DNA of 23,940 bases from the IMG/VR virus record IMGVR_UViG_3300029827_000004, positions 1 to 23,940 of that record, one strand, 5' to 3'. The number at the start of each line of letters is the position of its first letter. The first letter of the stretch is position 1. Positions 7,056-14,692 of this stretch are shown one piece after another. The notes beneath the pieces were generated by a model that was not told the DNA's origin, did no database searches, and saw only the letters and a program-made list of their open reading frames with translations. The stretch is from a virus. Position numbers and translations under genes: made by a program.

Positions 7056-8051
7056 ATGTATGGTTCAAAAAAAATACGATTGATGCCAAAAAATAAATAT
7101 GCTACACAAACTTGGAAGACAGATAATATTTCTGTAGGCTCTAGCAATAATGACCAAATAAAATTACCTTTTATAGATACAGGGACATATAATTGTGTAG
7201 TTGAATGGGGAGATGGATCAAGTGATTATATAACTACTTGGAATCAAGCAGAAACCACACATACGTATTCATCTATAGGAACTTATGAAGTAAATATAAA
7301 AGGTCAATGTGAAGGATGGCAATTTAATAATAGTGGTGACAAATTAAAGTTATTAACTATAGATAGATGGGGAGCAGATTTTAGATTAGGTTCTGTAAAT
7401 AGTAATTTTTATGGTTGTGCCAATTTACAAATTGATACGCCTGATTCATTAGATACTTCTGATATTACAGATATGTATAGGTTATTTTATGAATGTAGTA
7501 GTTTAAATGGGGATATAAAATTCTCAGATACTTCAAATGTAACTAATATGACATATATGTTTAGAGGTTGTACAGTATTCAATGGTAATGTAACATCATT
7601 AAATACTTCAAATGTAACTACTATGGCAGGTATGTTTTATAGTTGTATTGCTTTTAATAAACCTGTTAATACTTTTGATACTTCTAAAGTTGAAAATATG
7701 TATGCACTATTTTACAATTGTTCGAATTTTAATCAAGACGTTTCTAATTTTAACACTTCTAAAGTTACAAATATGAGTTATATGTTTAGTGATTGTTCGA
7801 ATTTTAATCAAGATATTTCATCGTGGGATATTTCTAATGTAACAACGATGGAAGAAATGTTGACAGGTTGTACAAGTTGGTCTACTGCAAATTATGATGC
7901 TGTCTTAATTGCTTGGGATGCTTTAAGTGTTCAAAGTGGAGTTAGTTTTAGATGTTCTTCATATTATACAACTGGAGGTGCAGCAGAAGCATCAAGGACG
8001 AGTTTAATTACAAGTGATACATGGTCTATTACTGATTTAGGAGGTGTGTAA
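7056..8051 (+). CDS. PKD-like plus DUF285 (BspA-like) repeat protein in head cluster
   Basis: The 331-residue protein has two parts. Residues about 18-82 look like a PKD-type beta-sandwich (WGDGS at 51-55, then THTYSSIGTYEVNI). Residues 133-282 are six exactly 25-residue repeats of the form (D/N)TSxVTxMxxMFxxCxxFNxDVSxW, beginning at 133, 158, 183, 208, 233 and 258; this is the DUF285/BspA leucine-rich-repeat signature (FNQDISSWDISNVT). The end (RTSLITSDTWSITDLGG) is the usual closing motif of such proteins. There is no signal peptide or anchor. Such repeats are best known from bacterial surface adhesins; here the gene sits between portal and protease, so the protein is probably on the virion. 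A GTG at 7047 overlapping the upstream stop is an alternative start. Confidence 0.75.
   Translation: MYGSKKIRLMPKNKYATQTWKTDNISVGSSNNDQIKLPFIDTGTYNCVVEWGDGSSDYITTWNQAETTHTYSSIGTYEVNIKGQCEGWQFNNSGDKLKLLTIDRWGADFRLGSVNSNFYGCANLQIDTPDSLDTSDITDMYRLFYECSSLNGDIKFSDTSNVTNMTYMFRGCTVFNGNVTSLNTSNVTTMAGMFYSCIAFNKPVNTFDTSKVENMYALFYNCSNFNQDVSNFNTSKVTNMSYMFSDCSNFNQDISSWDISNVTTMEEMLTGCTSWSTANYDAVLIAWDALSVQSGVSFRCSSYYTTGGAAEASRTSLITSDTWSITDLGGV
7452..7901 (+). repeat. Six 75-base coding repeats (DUF285)
   Basis: The six 25-residue repeats have no insertions or deletions between them, so the DNA period is 75 bases throughout. Units share blocks such as ACTTCAAATGTAACTA and TGTTCGAATTTTAATCAAGA. Close in-register DNA repeats allow unit gain or loss by recombination. 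Confidence 0.85.
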
Positions 8052-9389
8052 ATGCCATATAATAAAGCACCTGATAGAATTAAAGGTTTACCTTCTCATG
8101 CAAGAGATATATGGATGGCTGCCTTCAATAGTGCCTTTAAGCAATATAAAGGTGATGAAGAAAGATGTAACAAGGTTGCATGGGCAGCAGTAAAAAAAGC
8201 AGGATATCATAAGACTGAAAAAGGATGGGTTAAGGCATCAGAAAACTTTTATTATATATGTTTGTCAGAAGCCGAAAATTTACCTAATCAGATAGAAATA
8301 ATGAGGACAGGTAAATGGAAACATTCCATCTATGAAAATTTAGAAATTACAGAAAATACTATTGATTGTATTATAAAAAATTTCGAAAATAATGTTAGGG
8401 GAATTGATATAAGTTTCGATTTAGAACATGGTGAAACAAATCATAAATCAGAAGCTGTATGTTGGGTGAAGAAACTTATCAAAAAAGGTTCTACACTTTT
8501 GGCAGAAATTGAATGGACCGATTTTGGTAAAGAAAAAGTAAAAAGTAAATCTTTCAGGTATTTTAGTCCTGAGTTTAAATTTATATATACAGATGCAGAA
8601 TCAGGAAAAACTTATAATAATGTTCTATTTGGTGGAGCATTAACTAATAGACCATTTATTAAAAATATGTCTCCGTTAATGCTTTCTGAGACAGTTAATC
8701 CAATAGATTTGAATGGTGAATTATATTCTCCATGTATAAGTGATAATGAGAAAGGGGATAATGGAATGAATAAGAAGCTTTTAGAAGCATTAAAACTTTC
8801 AGAAACATCAACAGAAGCTGAAATTGAAACAGTAGTAAATAAAATGATTGAAGATTCTAAAAAATTATCTGAAATATCTGCAGAGAATGAAACTTTAAAA
8901 GCAGAAAAAAAGACTTTAGAAGAAGAAAAAAAGACTTTAGAAACTGATAAAGCAGCATTAACTACTAAATTAAATGAAGCAATAGGAAGTAAATCAACAG
9001 CAGAGCAGGAAATTGTTAAATTAAATGAAAGTATTAAAAATATTAATTTGAAATTTACAGAAGCAGATTGGACCAATGTTTATACGACTGCTTTAAATGA
9101 GGGGAGAATGACTCCTGCCATGAGTGAAGTATTTAAGAAACAATTCATGGCAGACCCTACAGCAACTAGAGAAATGATTAAAGTTTTGCCAGTAGTAGTC
9201 AAATTAGGTGAGAATGGTTCTTCAAATAACAATTCAGATGATAAAAGTTATGTAAAACTTTTTGAATCTGAAACAGCTAAAGTAATGAAAGAGCAAAAAC
9301 TAGATTATACAGAAGCAATCCTAATAGTAGCTAAAGAAAATCCAGAATTAGCTAAAAATTCCCATATGGAAAGAAAGGGGTTAATATAA
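8052..9389 (+). CDS. Prohead protease, ChaB domain fused to Mu gpI-like protease and scaffold
   Basis: The 445-residue protein processes the prohead during capsid maturation. Residues about 1-60 are a ChaB-like domain (LPSHARDIWMAAFNSAF). Residues about 66-215 match the Mu gpI protease family: DLEH (123-126), a WVKKL...AEIEW stretch, SFRYFSPEF (167-175) and the closing FGGALTNRPF. H126 and a serine in the SKSFRYFS region are the likely catalytic residues by family analogy. Residues 239-445 are the scaffold: an acidic helical coiled coil (about 265-330) with repeated EKKTLEE units, then a globular tail. The ATG directly follows the upstream stop. A nested start at 8766 allows the scaffold to be made alone. 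Confidence 0.85.
   Translation: MPYNKAPDRIKGLPSHARDIWMAAFNSAFKQYKGDEERCNKVAWAAVKKAGYHKTEKGWVKASENFYYICLSEAENLPNQIEIMRTGKWKHSIYENLEITENTIDCIIKNFENNVRGIDISFDLEHGETNHKSEAVCWVKKLIKKGSTLLAEIEWTDFGKEKVKSKSFRYFSPEFKFIYTDAESGKTYNNVLFGGALTNRPFIKNMSPLMLSETVNPIDLNGELYSPCISDNEKGDNGMNKKLLEALKLSETSTEAEIETVVNKMIEDSKKLSEISAENETLKAEKKTLEEEKKTLETDKAALTTKLNEAIGSKSTAEQEIVKLNESIKNINLKFTEADWTNVYTTALNEGRMTPAMSEVFKKQFMADPTATREMIKVLPVVVKLGENGSSNNNSDDKSYVKLFESETAKVMKEQKLDYTEAILIVAKENPELAKNSHMERKGLI
8766..9389 (+). CDS. Nested in-frame scaffold protein (Mu gpZ-like)
   Basis: An ATG at 8766 is in frame with the protease gene (its residue 239) and has its own strong site AAAGGGG at 8751-8757, 8 bases before it. Initiation there yields a 207-residue protein made only of the scaffold part: a helical segment, a K/E-rich coiled coil and the C-terminal tail. 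In phage Mu, gene Z lies in the same way inside the 3' part of gene I, so an independent scaffold is expected by family precedent. It would be made in excess of the protease and later removed by it. The internal site is seen; its use is inferred. Confidence 0.75.
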   Translation: MNKKLLEALKLSETSTEAEIETVVNKMIEDSKKLSEISAENETLKAEKKTLEEEKKTLETDKAALTTKLNEAIGSKSTAEQEIVKLNESIKNINLKFTEADWTNVYTTALNEGRMTPAMSEVFKKQFMADPTATREMIKVLPVVVKLGENGSSNNNSDDKSYVKLFESETAKVMKEQKLDYTEAILIVAKENPELAKNSHMERKGLI

Positions 9390-9758
9390 ATGGAAACTGT
9401 ATTAAGTAGGTCTTTTATAGCAGCAGCCGATTATTCTACTACTGGTCAATATAGATTCGTATACCTTAGTGCTGCAGATACTGTAACCCTTTGTGGTGCT
9501 GGTACAATGCCAATTGGTATACTACAGAATAATCCTGTACAATACGCGATTGCAGAAGTTATGCTTTTAGGTATTTCAAGATTATCTGTATCTGCTGCAT
9601 GTGCGTTAATGGCAAGATTAGAAAGTGCTGCAAATGGTCAGGGAGTTACAACTACAACTGATAAAGACAATGTAGCAGCAGTAGTTATTCAAGAAGCAAC
9701 AGACGCAAATGATGTTGTTAGAGTATTATTAACACCTGGTTGCATGTATGCAGGTTAA
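9390..9758 (+). CDS. Putative capsid decoration protein (DUF2190-like)
   Basis: This 122-residue, Ala/Val-rich protein has the shape of small head decoration proteins: GQYRFVYLSAADTVTLCGAG, then PIGILQNNP, and a C-terminal VVRVLLTPG. This resembles the capsid cement group DUF2190, in which a beta-barrel clips capsomers together. Its start codon touches the protease/scaffold stop, with AAAGGGG inside the upstream gene. The major capsid gene follows 25 bases later. The order protease-scaffold, decoration, capsid is standard and supports the call. Confidence 0.65.
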   Translation: METVLSRSFIAAADYSTTGQYRFVYLSAADTVTLCGAGTMPIGILQNNPVQYAIAEVMLLGISRLSVSAACALMARLESAANGQGVTTTTDKDNVAAVVIQEATDANDVVRVLLTPGCMYAG

Positions 9759-9783
9759 TATTAGAGGAAAGGGGAGATTTTAA

Positions 9784-10734
9784 ATGACACCAACTACTAG
9801 TCAGGTACATTATGACCAAATTTTAGGAAACGTTAGTATTTTATATAAAAATGGAGAATTTATTGGTGATCAAATAGCACCAGTAATTCCTGTGACTTTT
9901 AGGTCAGATCATTATTATGTATTTTCAAAAGCGGATGAATTTAGAGATACAGCACAATATAGAGCACCAGGAACATCTTCAAATAGGGATGGATTCGGAT
10001 TATCTACAGATTCTTATGAATGTAAGGAAATAGCACAATCAACAAGATTAGAAGATGAAACCAGAGCAAATGCGGATGCAGTATTAAGAATAGAATCTGC
10101 AAAAACCAGATTTGTAACTAATAAAATTTCATTAAAAAATGAAGTTCTTTTAGAAACATTATTTATGACAACAACAAACTGGGATAATTCAACAACACCT
10201 AGTGTATTATGGGATGATTACGATAACTCAGACCCTATAACTGATTTTGAAACTGCTATTGATGCCGTAGAATCAGGAAATGGATTATCTTGTAATACTT
10301 TTATATTAGCTAAAAATGTTTGGAAAAAATTAAAACATCATCCACAATTGATAGGCAGATTATCAAATGATACTACCAGAATATTATCATTAGATGATTT
10401 AAAAAAATTGTTTGATATAGAGTATATTCATATTGGTAAAGCAAGTAAGAATACTGCTCAAATAGGTCAAACCGCGTCTTATAGTAAAATATGGTCAAAA
10501 GATGTTTGGGTTGGATATATTAATAAGAATCCAGGTCTTGAGGAAGTATCAGCAGCTTACACTTATAAATGGGATTATAGTAATTCTCCTGGTGGAGAGC
10601 CTGTTGGTATAGGTGGGGTAAGAAGATGGAGAGATGAAAATATTCATAGTGATATTATAGAAGCATATAGTAGTTTTGACCATAAAATTACTGCAAGTGA
10701 TTTAGGTTATGTTATAGAAGGTGCAATAACTTAA
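9784..10734 (+). CDS. Major capsid protein
   Basis: This 316-residue protein should form the head shell with the HK97-like fold. The N-terminal part has an extended arm (IAPVIPVTFRSDHYYVFSKAD) and a long helical segment (about 75-125). The rest is the mixed P- and A-domain, ending in a beta-rich tail with EAYSSFDHKI. It lies after the protease-scaffold and decoration genes, has a strong AAAGGGGAG site, and its length fits capsid proteins of this group. There is no obvious long N-terminal delta domain, in line with a separate scaffold protein. The identification rests on gene order and general features, not on a unique motif. Confidence 0.8.
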   Translation: MTPTTSQVHYDQILGNVSILYKNGEFIGDQIAPVIPVTFRSDHYYVFSKADEFRDTAQYRAPGTSSNRDGFGLSTDSYECKEIAQSTRLEDETRANADAVLRIESAKTRFVTNKISLKNEVLLETLFMTTTNWDNSTTPSVLWDDYDNSDPITDFETAIDAVESGNGLSCNTFILAKNVWKKLKHHPQLIGRLSNDTTRILSLDDLKKLFDIEYIHIGKASKNTAQIGQTASYSKIWSKDVWVGYINKNPGLEEVSAAYTYKWDYSNSPGGEPVGIGGVRRWRDENIHSDIIEAYSSFDHKITASDLGYVIEGAIT

Positions 10735-10989
10735 TTAACATAACGTTTATATAGATACATTATGTTAGATTCAAGACGATAAAAAAAATTACTATTTTTA
10801 TAAAAGTGACTTTCGCTCACTGATATCAATAGATACAAAGATTTCGCGAATCTAACACAATGTACTTGTGTTAGATTCAAATTAAGTGTTCCTATTTACA
10901 ATTTTTGTAAATAGAGGTCTTCAAATAAAATTTGAAGATATCCTGGGTATTTAATACCTTGAGTTATCCTTAAAGGAGTGAAAAAAATT
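10735..10989 (+). promoter_or_regulatory. Hairpin-rich leader with mutually exclusive stems
   Basis: Between capsid and beta-helix genes lie 255 bases without a gene but with a chain of stems: 10736-10743/10760-10767; 10805-10809/10817-10821; 10848-10860/10866-10878 (13 bp, loop TGTAC); 10892-10901/10905-10914 (10 bp); 10918-10926/10930-10938 (9 bp, extended by GG/CC); and 10946-10950/10954-10958. Segment 10760-10772 can instead pair with 10848-10860 (12 of 13 positions), so the 1:2 plus 3:4 and 2:3 arrangements exclude each other. No promoter and no T-run is seen, so it probably acts within the late mRNA (translation control, processing or stability). Confidence 0.65.
10848..10878 (+). other. 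13-bp perfect stem, loop TGTAC
   Basis: GAATCTAACACAA (10848-10860) and TTGTGTTAGATTC (10866-10878) pair perfectly around a 5-base loop. This is the strongest stem of the leader. Its right arm repeats TGTTAGATTCAA, also found at 10763-10774. No T-run follows, so it is not a terminator. Confidence 0.85.
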
Positions 10990-12330
10990 ATGGCTAATGA
11001 TTTTAATGGTATTTTTAGAAATGTTACTACCAACAATCTAAAAGTAAATAAAAAAGCAGTAATAGGTAATCAAGCTATATACGCTAATCAAGGCAGTGCT
11101 TATTTTGTAGACTCAAGTGCTACAGGTGCAGCAGATACAAGAAGTGGGACATCATGGGCAACATGTTTGGCTACATTAGACGGTGCTATAAATAAGTGTG
11201 CTAATCAAGGTGATGTGATTTTTGTAGCAGAAGGTCATACAGAATCATATACAACTACTGGTGTTAAAGCTACATTTGATACTGCAGGCATCACAGTTAT
11301 TGGTTTAGGTACAGGTTCAAATAGGCCAACATTTAGTTTTGGCCATACAGGTTCAACTTGGACAATTTCAGCAGCGAATATAACATTAGTTAACTTATTA
11401 TTCTTAACTGCTGTTGATAGTGTTGTAACATTTGGTACTATCTCAGGTGCAGATTGTATTATGATTGCATGTGAATCGAGAGATACTACTGATAAAGAAG
11501 TTCTTGATGCTTGGACAGTTGCAACAACTGCAAATAGATTAAAAGTAGATTCTTATAAACATATAGGATATATTGGCGGTGATGCAAATGATTCAGTATT
11601 CCAATTATCTGGTGTAGATGATTTTATTATACAAAATTGTATATTCATGACTCAATCAGGTACTACAGCAGGTTCAGCAGTTATTGAATTAGCTACAGAA
11701 TGTTTAAGAGGGCTTATAGATAATTGTGTATTTTATGTTGATGGTAAATCTGATTATTCCGATGATATAGTTGATACAGCAGGTACATCAATTGTTATCG
11801 TAAAAGATTGTTATGATTTAGAAGCAGGTGGTAAATTTTCTGGTGGTGGTAATGGTTCTTCATTCTCATTGGCAAGTGATGATGTTGGTACTCTTTTAGG
11901 AACTAAAGTAACTAAATCGGAAGCAGATATTTTAGATGGTACACAACAAACTTTATTTACTGTATCAGGTGGTAGAGTATTTGTAACACATATTGAGTTA
12001 GAAGTAACTACTGCAGCAGTTGATGCAGGAGCAAATAATACTCAAATAGTAACAGATCCTACAGTTGGTACAGATGCACCTATGTGTGCTGTATTAGATG
12101 TAAATGGTGATGAAGCAGGAACAATCTATAGTATTACTGGAAAACCAGGTGATGCTATGGTAGGCGGTTCTGGTGGAGGTGCACCAGGTATGGAAATTAA
12201 AGGGTTTGTAGTACCAGAAGGTGGAATTGACTTATTATCAGCAGCTGATGGTGGAGTAGGTGGAGCATTGATAAAAGCTGAATTATGGTATATTCCATTA
12301 GATAGTGGAGCAAGTGTAGCATCAGCATAA
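10990..12330 (+). CDS. Beta-helix virion protein (head fibre/spike-like)
   Basis: This 446-residue protein begins with a short helical anchor-like stretch. From about residue 36 it reads as a right-handed beta-helix of the pectin-lyase type: AYFVDSSATGAADTRSGTSW, then GDVIFVAEGHTES, followed by repeating rungs (ITVIGLGTGSNRPTF, ITLVNLLFLTA, FIIQNCIFMTQSG). A different beta-sandwich-like domain occupies about 300-446, with glycine-rich loops. I use the ATG at 10990 because AAAGGAG lies at 10972-10978; a GTG at 10978 would overlap that site. Proteins with this opening sit between capsid and connector genes in other phages and are thought to be head-displayed. No catalytic residues are evident. 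A role in surface decoration or glycan binding is inferred. Confidence 0.7.
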   Translation: MANDFNGIFRNVTTNNLKVNKKAVIGNQAIYANQGSAYFVDSSATGAADTRSGTSWATCLATLDGAINKCANQGDVIFVAEGHTESYTTTGVKATFDTAGITVIGLGTGSNRPTFSFGHTGSTWTISAANITLVNLLFLTAVDSVVTFGTISGADCIMIACESRDTTDKEVLDAWTVATTANRLKVDSYKHIGYIGGDANDSVFQLSGVDDFIIQNCIFMTQSGTTAGSAVIELATECLRGLIDNCVFYVDGKSDYSDDIVDTAGTSIVIVKDCYDLEAGGKFSGGGNGSSFSLASDDVGTLLGTKVTKSEADILDGTQQTLFTVSGGRVFVTHIELEVTTAAVDAGANNTQIVTDPTVGTDAPMCAVLDVNGDEAGTIYSITGKPGDAMVGGSGGGAPGMEIKGFVVPEGGIDLLSAADGGVGGALIKAELWYIPLDSGASVASA

Positions 12331-12345
12331 TAGAGGTGATTTTAT

Positions 12346-12804
12346 ATGGCTTATTGTGAATTAGAGGATGTACAAAAATTATTAAAATGGTTTACATTTG
12401 GTGCTTCTTCGAAAGTTACATCAAGTGAAGTTACTAGTTACTTTATTCCAGAAGCAGATAAGATAATAGATTCTAAATTACAAAGAGTATACACAGTACC
12501 AATAACAGATTCAGATGATATTGAGATACTTAAATATATTTCATGTAGAATTGTAGCCTGTGAAATTGCCCATGTTTTAGTATTACAATCAAGTGGAGAA
12601 ATATCACCTATAGTTAATAGATGGTGTGACCAGGCAAAAGAAAAATTAGATGCTTTATTAACACAAGATATATTATTACCTAATTCTACTTTACTGGACA
12701 ATGTCGATGGAGGAAGATTATATTCTTTTACTGCACATGGTAGTAGTACATTAGGTGAAGAAGCACCTGATCCTACTTGGAACATGGGTGTTGACCAATG
12801 GTAA
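12346..12804 (+). CDS. Head-tail connector, Mu gp36-like (DUF1320)
   Basis: This 152-residue protein opens with YCELEDVQKLL and continues with helices (ADKIIDSKLQRVYTVP, then AKEKLDALL), the pattern of the DUF1320 family to which Mu gp36 belongs. Proteins of this type form an adaptor ring under the portal. The gene starts 15 bases after the beta-helix gene with a TAGAGGTG site and is followed by the gpG-like gene, the usual connector grouping. The last 35 residues are a longer, polar tail than the core family needs. Confidence 0.78.
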   Translation: MAYCELEDVQKLLKWFTFGASSKVTSSEVTSYFIPEADKIIDSKLQRVYTVPITDSDDIEILKYISCRIVACEIAHVLVLQSSGEISPIVNRWCDQAKEKLDALLTQDILLPNSTLLDNVDGGRLYSFTAHGSSTLGEEAPDPTWNMGVDQW

Positions 12805-12824
12805 AAAAAGAAGAGGTGGTTTAA

Positions 12825-13292
12825 TTGCCTATTTATATAAATATCAATTTAGATGGTGTAGGAACAGTAACAAAAAGAATCAATAAGATAGCAGGTACAG
12901 TAAAAGACCTTACACCTGCTTTCAAAAAAATAGGCGATGATTTTAGACAAACAGAAGATAGAGTTTTTAAAGGACAAGGTTATTATGGTTCAAGACCAGG
13001 TTGGAAACCGTTAACACTAGAATATAGGGATTGGAAAAATGCTCATTTTCCAGGTAAACCAATACTTCAAATGACAGGTGATTTAAGGAATTCATTAGCA
13101 ACAAAAGGTAAGAATCATATTGAAAGGATTACAAAAAATTCAATAACAATAGGTTCTAGTGATCCTAAATTCATATGGCATCAAAAAGGTACTAATAGGG
13201 GTTTACCTGCTAGACCACCTGTAACATTTACTAAATATCAAGGGGAGAAATGGGCGACTATTGTAAAAGATGAAATATTGAAAGGGTTATAA
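12825..13292 (+). CDS. Virion morphogenesis protein, Mu gpG-like
   Basis: This 155-residue protein fits the phage virion morphogenesis family (Mu gpG, PF05069-type): an N-terminal helix that includes FKKIGDDF, a conserved WKPLTLEYRDWK segment, ILQMTGDLRNSL, then a short sheet with KFIWHQKGTNRGLPARPPV. That closing HQ-G-----PARP pattern is typical of the family, which acts in head-tail joining or tail completion. It uses a TTG start behind AGAGGTGGT (12812-12820). In Mu this gene lies before the protease; here it is after gp36, which shows local reshuffling. Confidence 0.78.
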   Translation: MPIYININLDGVGTVTKRINKIAGTVKDLTPAFKKIGDDFRQTEDRVFKGQGYYGSRPGWKPLTLEYRDWKNAHFPGKPILQMTGDLRNSLATKGKNHIERITKNSITIGSSDPKFIWHQKGTNRGLPARPPVTFTKYQGEKWATIVKDEILKGL

Positions 13293-13294
13293 TT

Positions 13295-13762
13295 ATGAAT
13301 AGTGAATATATATTAAATAATGTTAAGACTATGTTAGAGAATAATTTATCTACTATGCTTACAACCTTGAAAGTAGAGGCAAGTAGTAGTATTACTTCTC
13401 CTATACCTGCAGAATATAACATAGGTGAGTATGATCCTGATATATTGACAACGTTTCCATCAATATTAATATGGAGTCCTACTTCTGAAAAAATTACAGA
13501 TGAATATGGGTATCAAAATAGACGTGTGTATATACGTGTCTTAACTTGGATTTTAGATAATGATAAAAGTGATTTACATATTCATTTGGTTAGATATGCT
13601 GATTCAGTATTGCGAATAATGAGAAGCGAAACTAATTGGAATACAAGTTTACATAATCCTGTTGTAGAGCGTTCTGATAATACTGATTTATATAGACAAG
13701 AAACTGTTGGGTATGCTCAAGGTTGTTTAGTTGAAGCAACTATTGATTATATCTTATCTTAA
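13295..13762 (+). CDS. Probable tail terminator / neck protein
   Basis: This 155-residue protein starts two bases after the previous stop. It has an N-terminal helix (residues 1-25), a beta segment with FPSILIWSP, RRVYIRVLTWILD, a helix containing ADSVLRIM and a final YAQGCLVEATIDYIL strand. This alternation and the position between gpG-like and tail tube genes match the small tail terminator/neck proteins that cap the tail tube. No single diagnostic motif was recognised, so the role comes from gene order. Confidence 0.6.
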   Translation: MNSEYILNNVKTMLENNLSTMLTTLKVEASSSITSPIPAEYNIGEYDPDILTTFPSILIWSPTSEKITDEYGYQNRRVYIRVLTWILDNDKSDLHIHLVRYADSVLRIMRSETNWNTSLHNPVVERSDNTDLYRQETVGYAQGCLVEATIDYILS

Positions 13763-13780
13763 TGAAAGGAAGTGAATTTT

Positions 13781-14668
13781 ATGACTATGACACCGTCAAA
13801 CATACATATAGGTGCAGGAACATTAACATTGAATCCTGACAGCTCACCTGTATCATTTGAATCATCACAAGATGGTGCAACATTAACATATAGTGCTGAA
13901 ATTGAGCCAATTTCTGTAGACCAGGTATTATCACCAGTAGGATATTATATACCCGGTGAAGAATGTACATTTGAAATGATGGTTGTTGAATCAACTGCAA
14001 TTACATTACAATATGCTCTTGGTGCAACTGACCAATCAGTTACTACTCAAACAGCAGATGAAACGCATAAGGCATATACAGAAATTAAATTTGGTGGAAA
14101 TTATATATTAACAGATTATGTTTTAGAATATAAAGCAAGAAAAAGAAACCAAGCCAATTGTTTTGTAGTAATTAGATTATATATTGTAAATATTAGCCCT
14201 AATCTTGAAGCAGTTTATAAGAAAGATGGAGTTACAGTTTATAAATTGACATTTAAAGCTGTTGCAGATGTTACAAAATCTGTAGGTCAACAGTTAGGTT
14301 ATTATAGAAATGAAACTTCTGATGTAACAGGTGGTACACCTACATTAGTGGTATCTTCAACAGACCCTGCAGATGCAGCATCGGGAGTAGCTGTTAATGT
14401 AGGTACTATTGATATAGTATTTAATAGAAATGTATGTCCATCATCACTTATAGGTGGTAATTTTGTACTTATGACAGTAGCAGGAGTGGAACATGCGACA
14501 ACTGTTGCATTTACAGGTGATGCAGGTACTAATGTAACAGTAACTATAACAGGTGATTTATCATCAGGTACTACATATCTATTGGTAATTAGTCAAAATG
14601 TAAGAGCATTAGATGATAATGAGCCAATGGCAGCAGATGTAATTGTAGATTTTGCAACAGCGGCGTAA
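13781..14668 (+). CDS. Major tail tube protein with Ig-like C-terminal domain
   Basis: This 295-residue protein has an N-terminal tube-type region (about 1-180; SPVSFESSQDGATLTY...VLSPVGYYIPGEECTFE) and then, from about 187, a separate Ig-like domain. The second part begins SSTDPADAASGVAVNVGTID and carries IVFNRNVCPSSL and LSSGTTYLLVISQNV, the signature of the Big_5 (SbsA-type) family. Ig-like domains at the end of tube proteins project from the tail surface in other siphophages and are thought to touch the host cell wall. I chose the ATG at 13781 because AAAGGAAG (13765-13772) lies before it; a GTG at 13772 would overlap the site. The G/G-T chaperone genes follow. Confidence 0.8.
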   Translation: MTMTPSNIHIGAGTLTLNPDSSPVSFESSQDGATLTYSAEIEPISVDQVLSPVGYYIPGEECTFEMMVVESTAITLQYALGATDQSVTTQTADETHKAYTEIKFGGNYILTDYVLEYKARKRNQANCFVVIRLYIVNISPNLEAVYKKDGVTVYKLTFKAVADVTKSVGQQLGYYRNETSDVTGGTPTLVVSSTDPADAASGVAVNVGTIDIVFNRNVCPSSLIGGNFVLMTVAGVEHATTVAFTGDAGTNVTVTITGDLSSGTTYLLVISQNVRALDDNEPMAADVIVDFATAA

Positions 14669-14692
14669 ATATAGAAAGAGAGGTTTATTAAT

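Noticed and set aside
7452-7901. CRISPR-like spaced repeats
   Set aside because: The 75-base period is a coding repeat (25 residues) with no distinct repeat/spacer pattern.
10735-10989. Group I or II intron, or tRNA, in the capsid-downstream leader
   Set aside because: It does not interrupt a gene, no intron core or cloverleaf with a CCA-type acceptor stem could be recognised, and it is short for a self-splicing intron.
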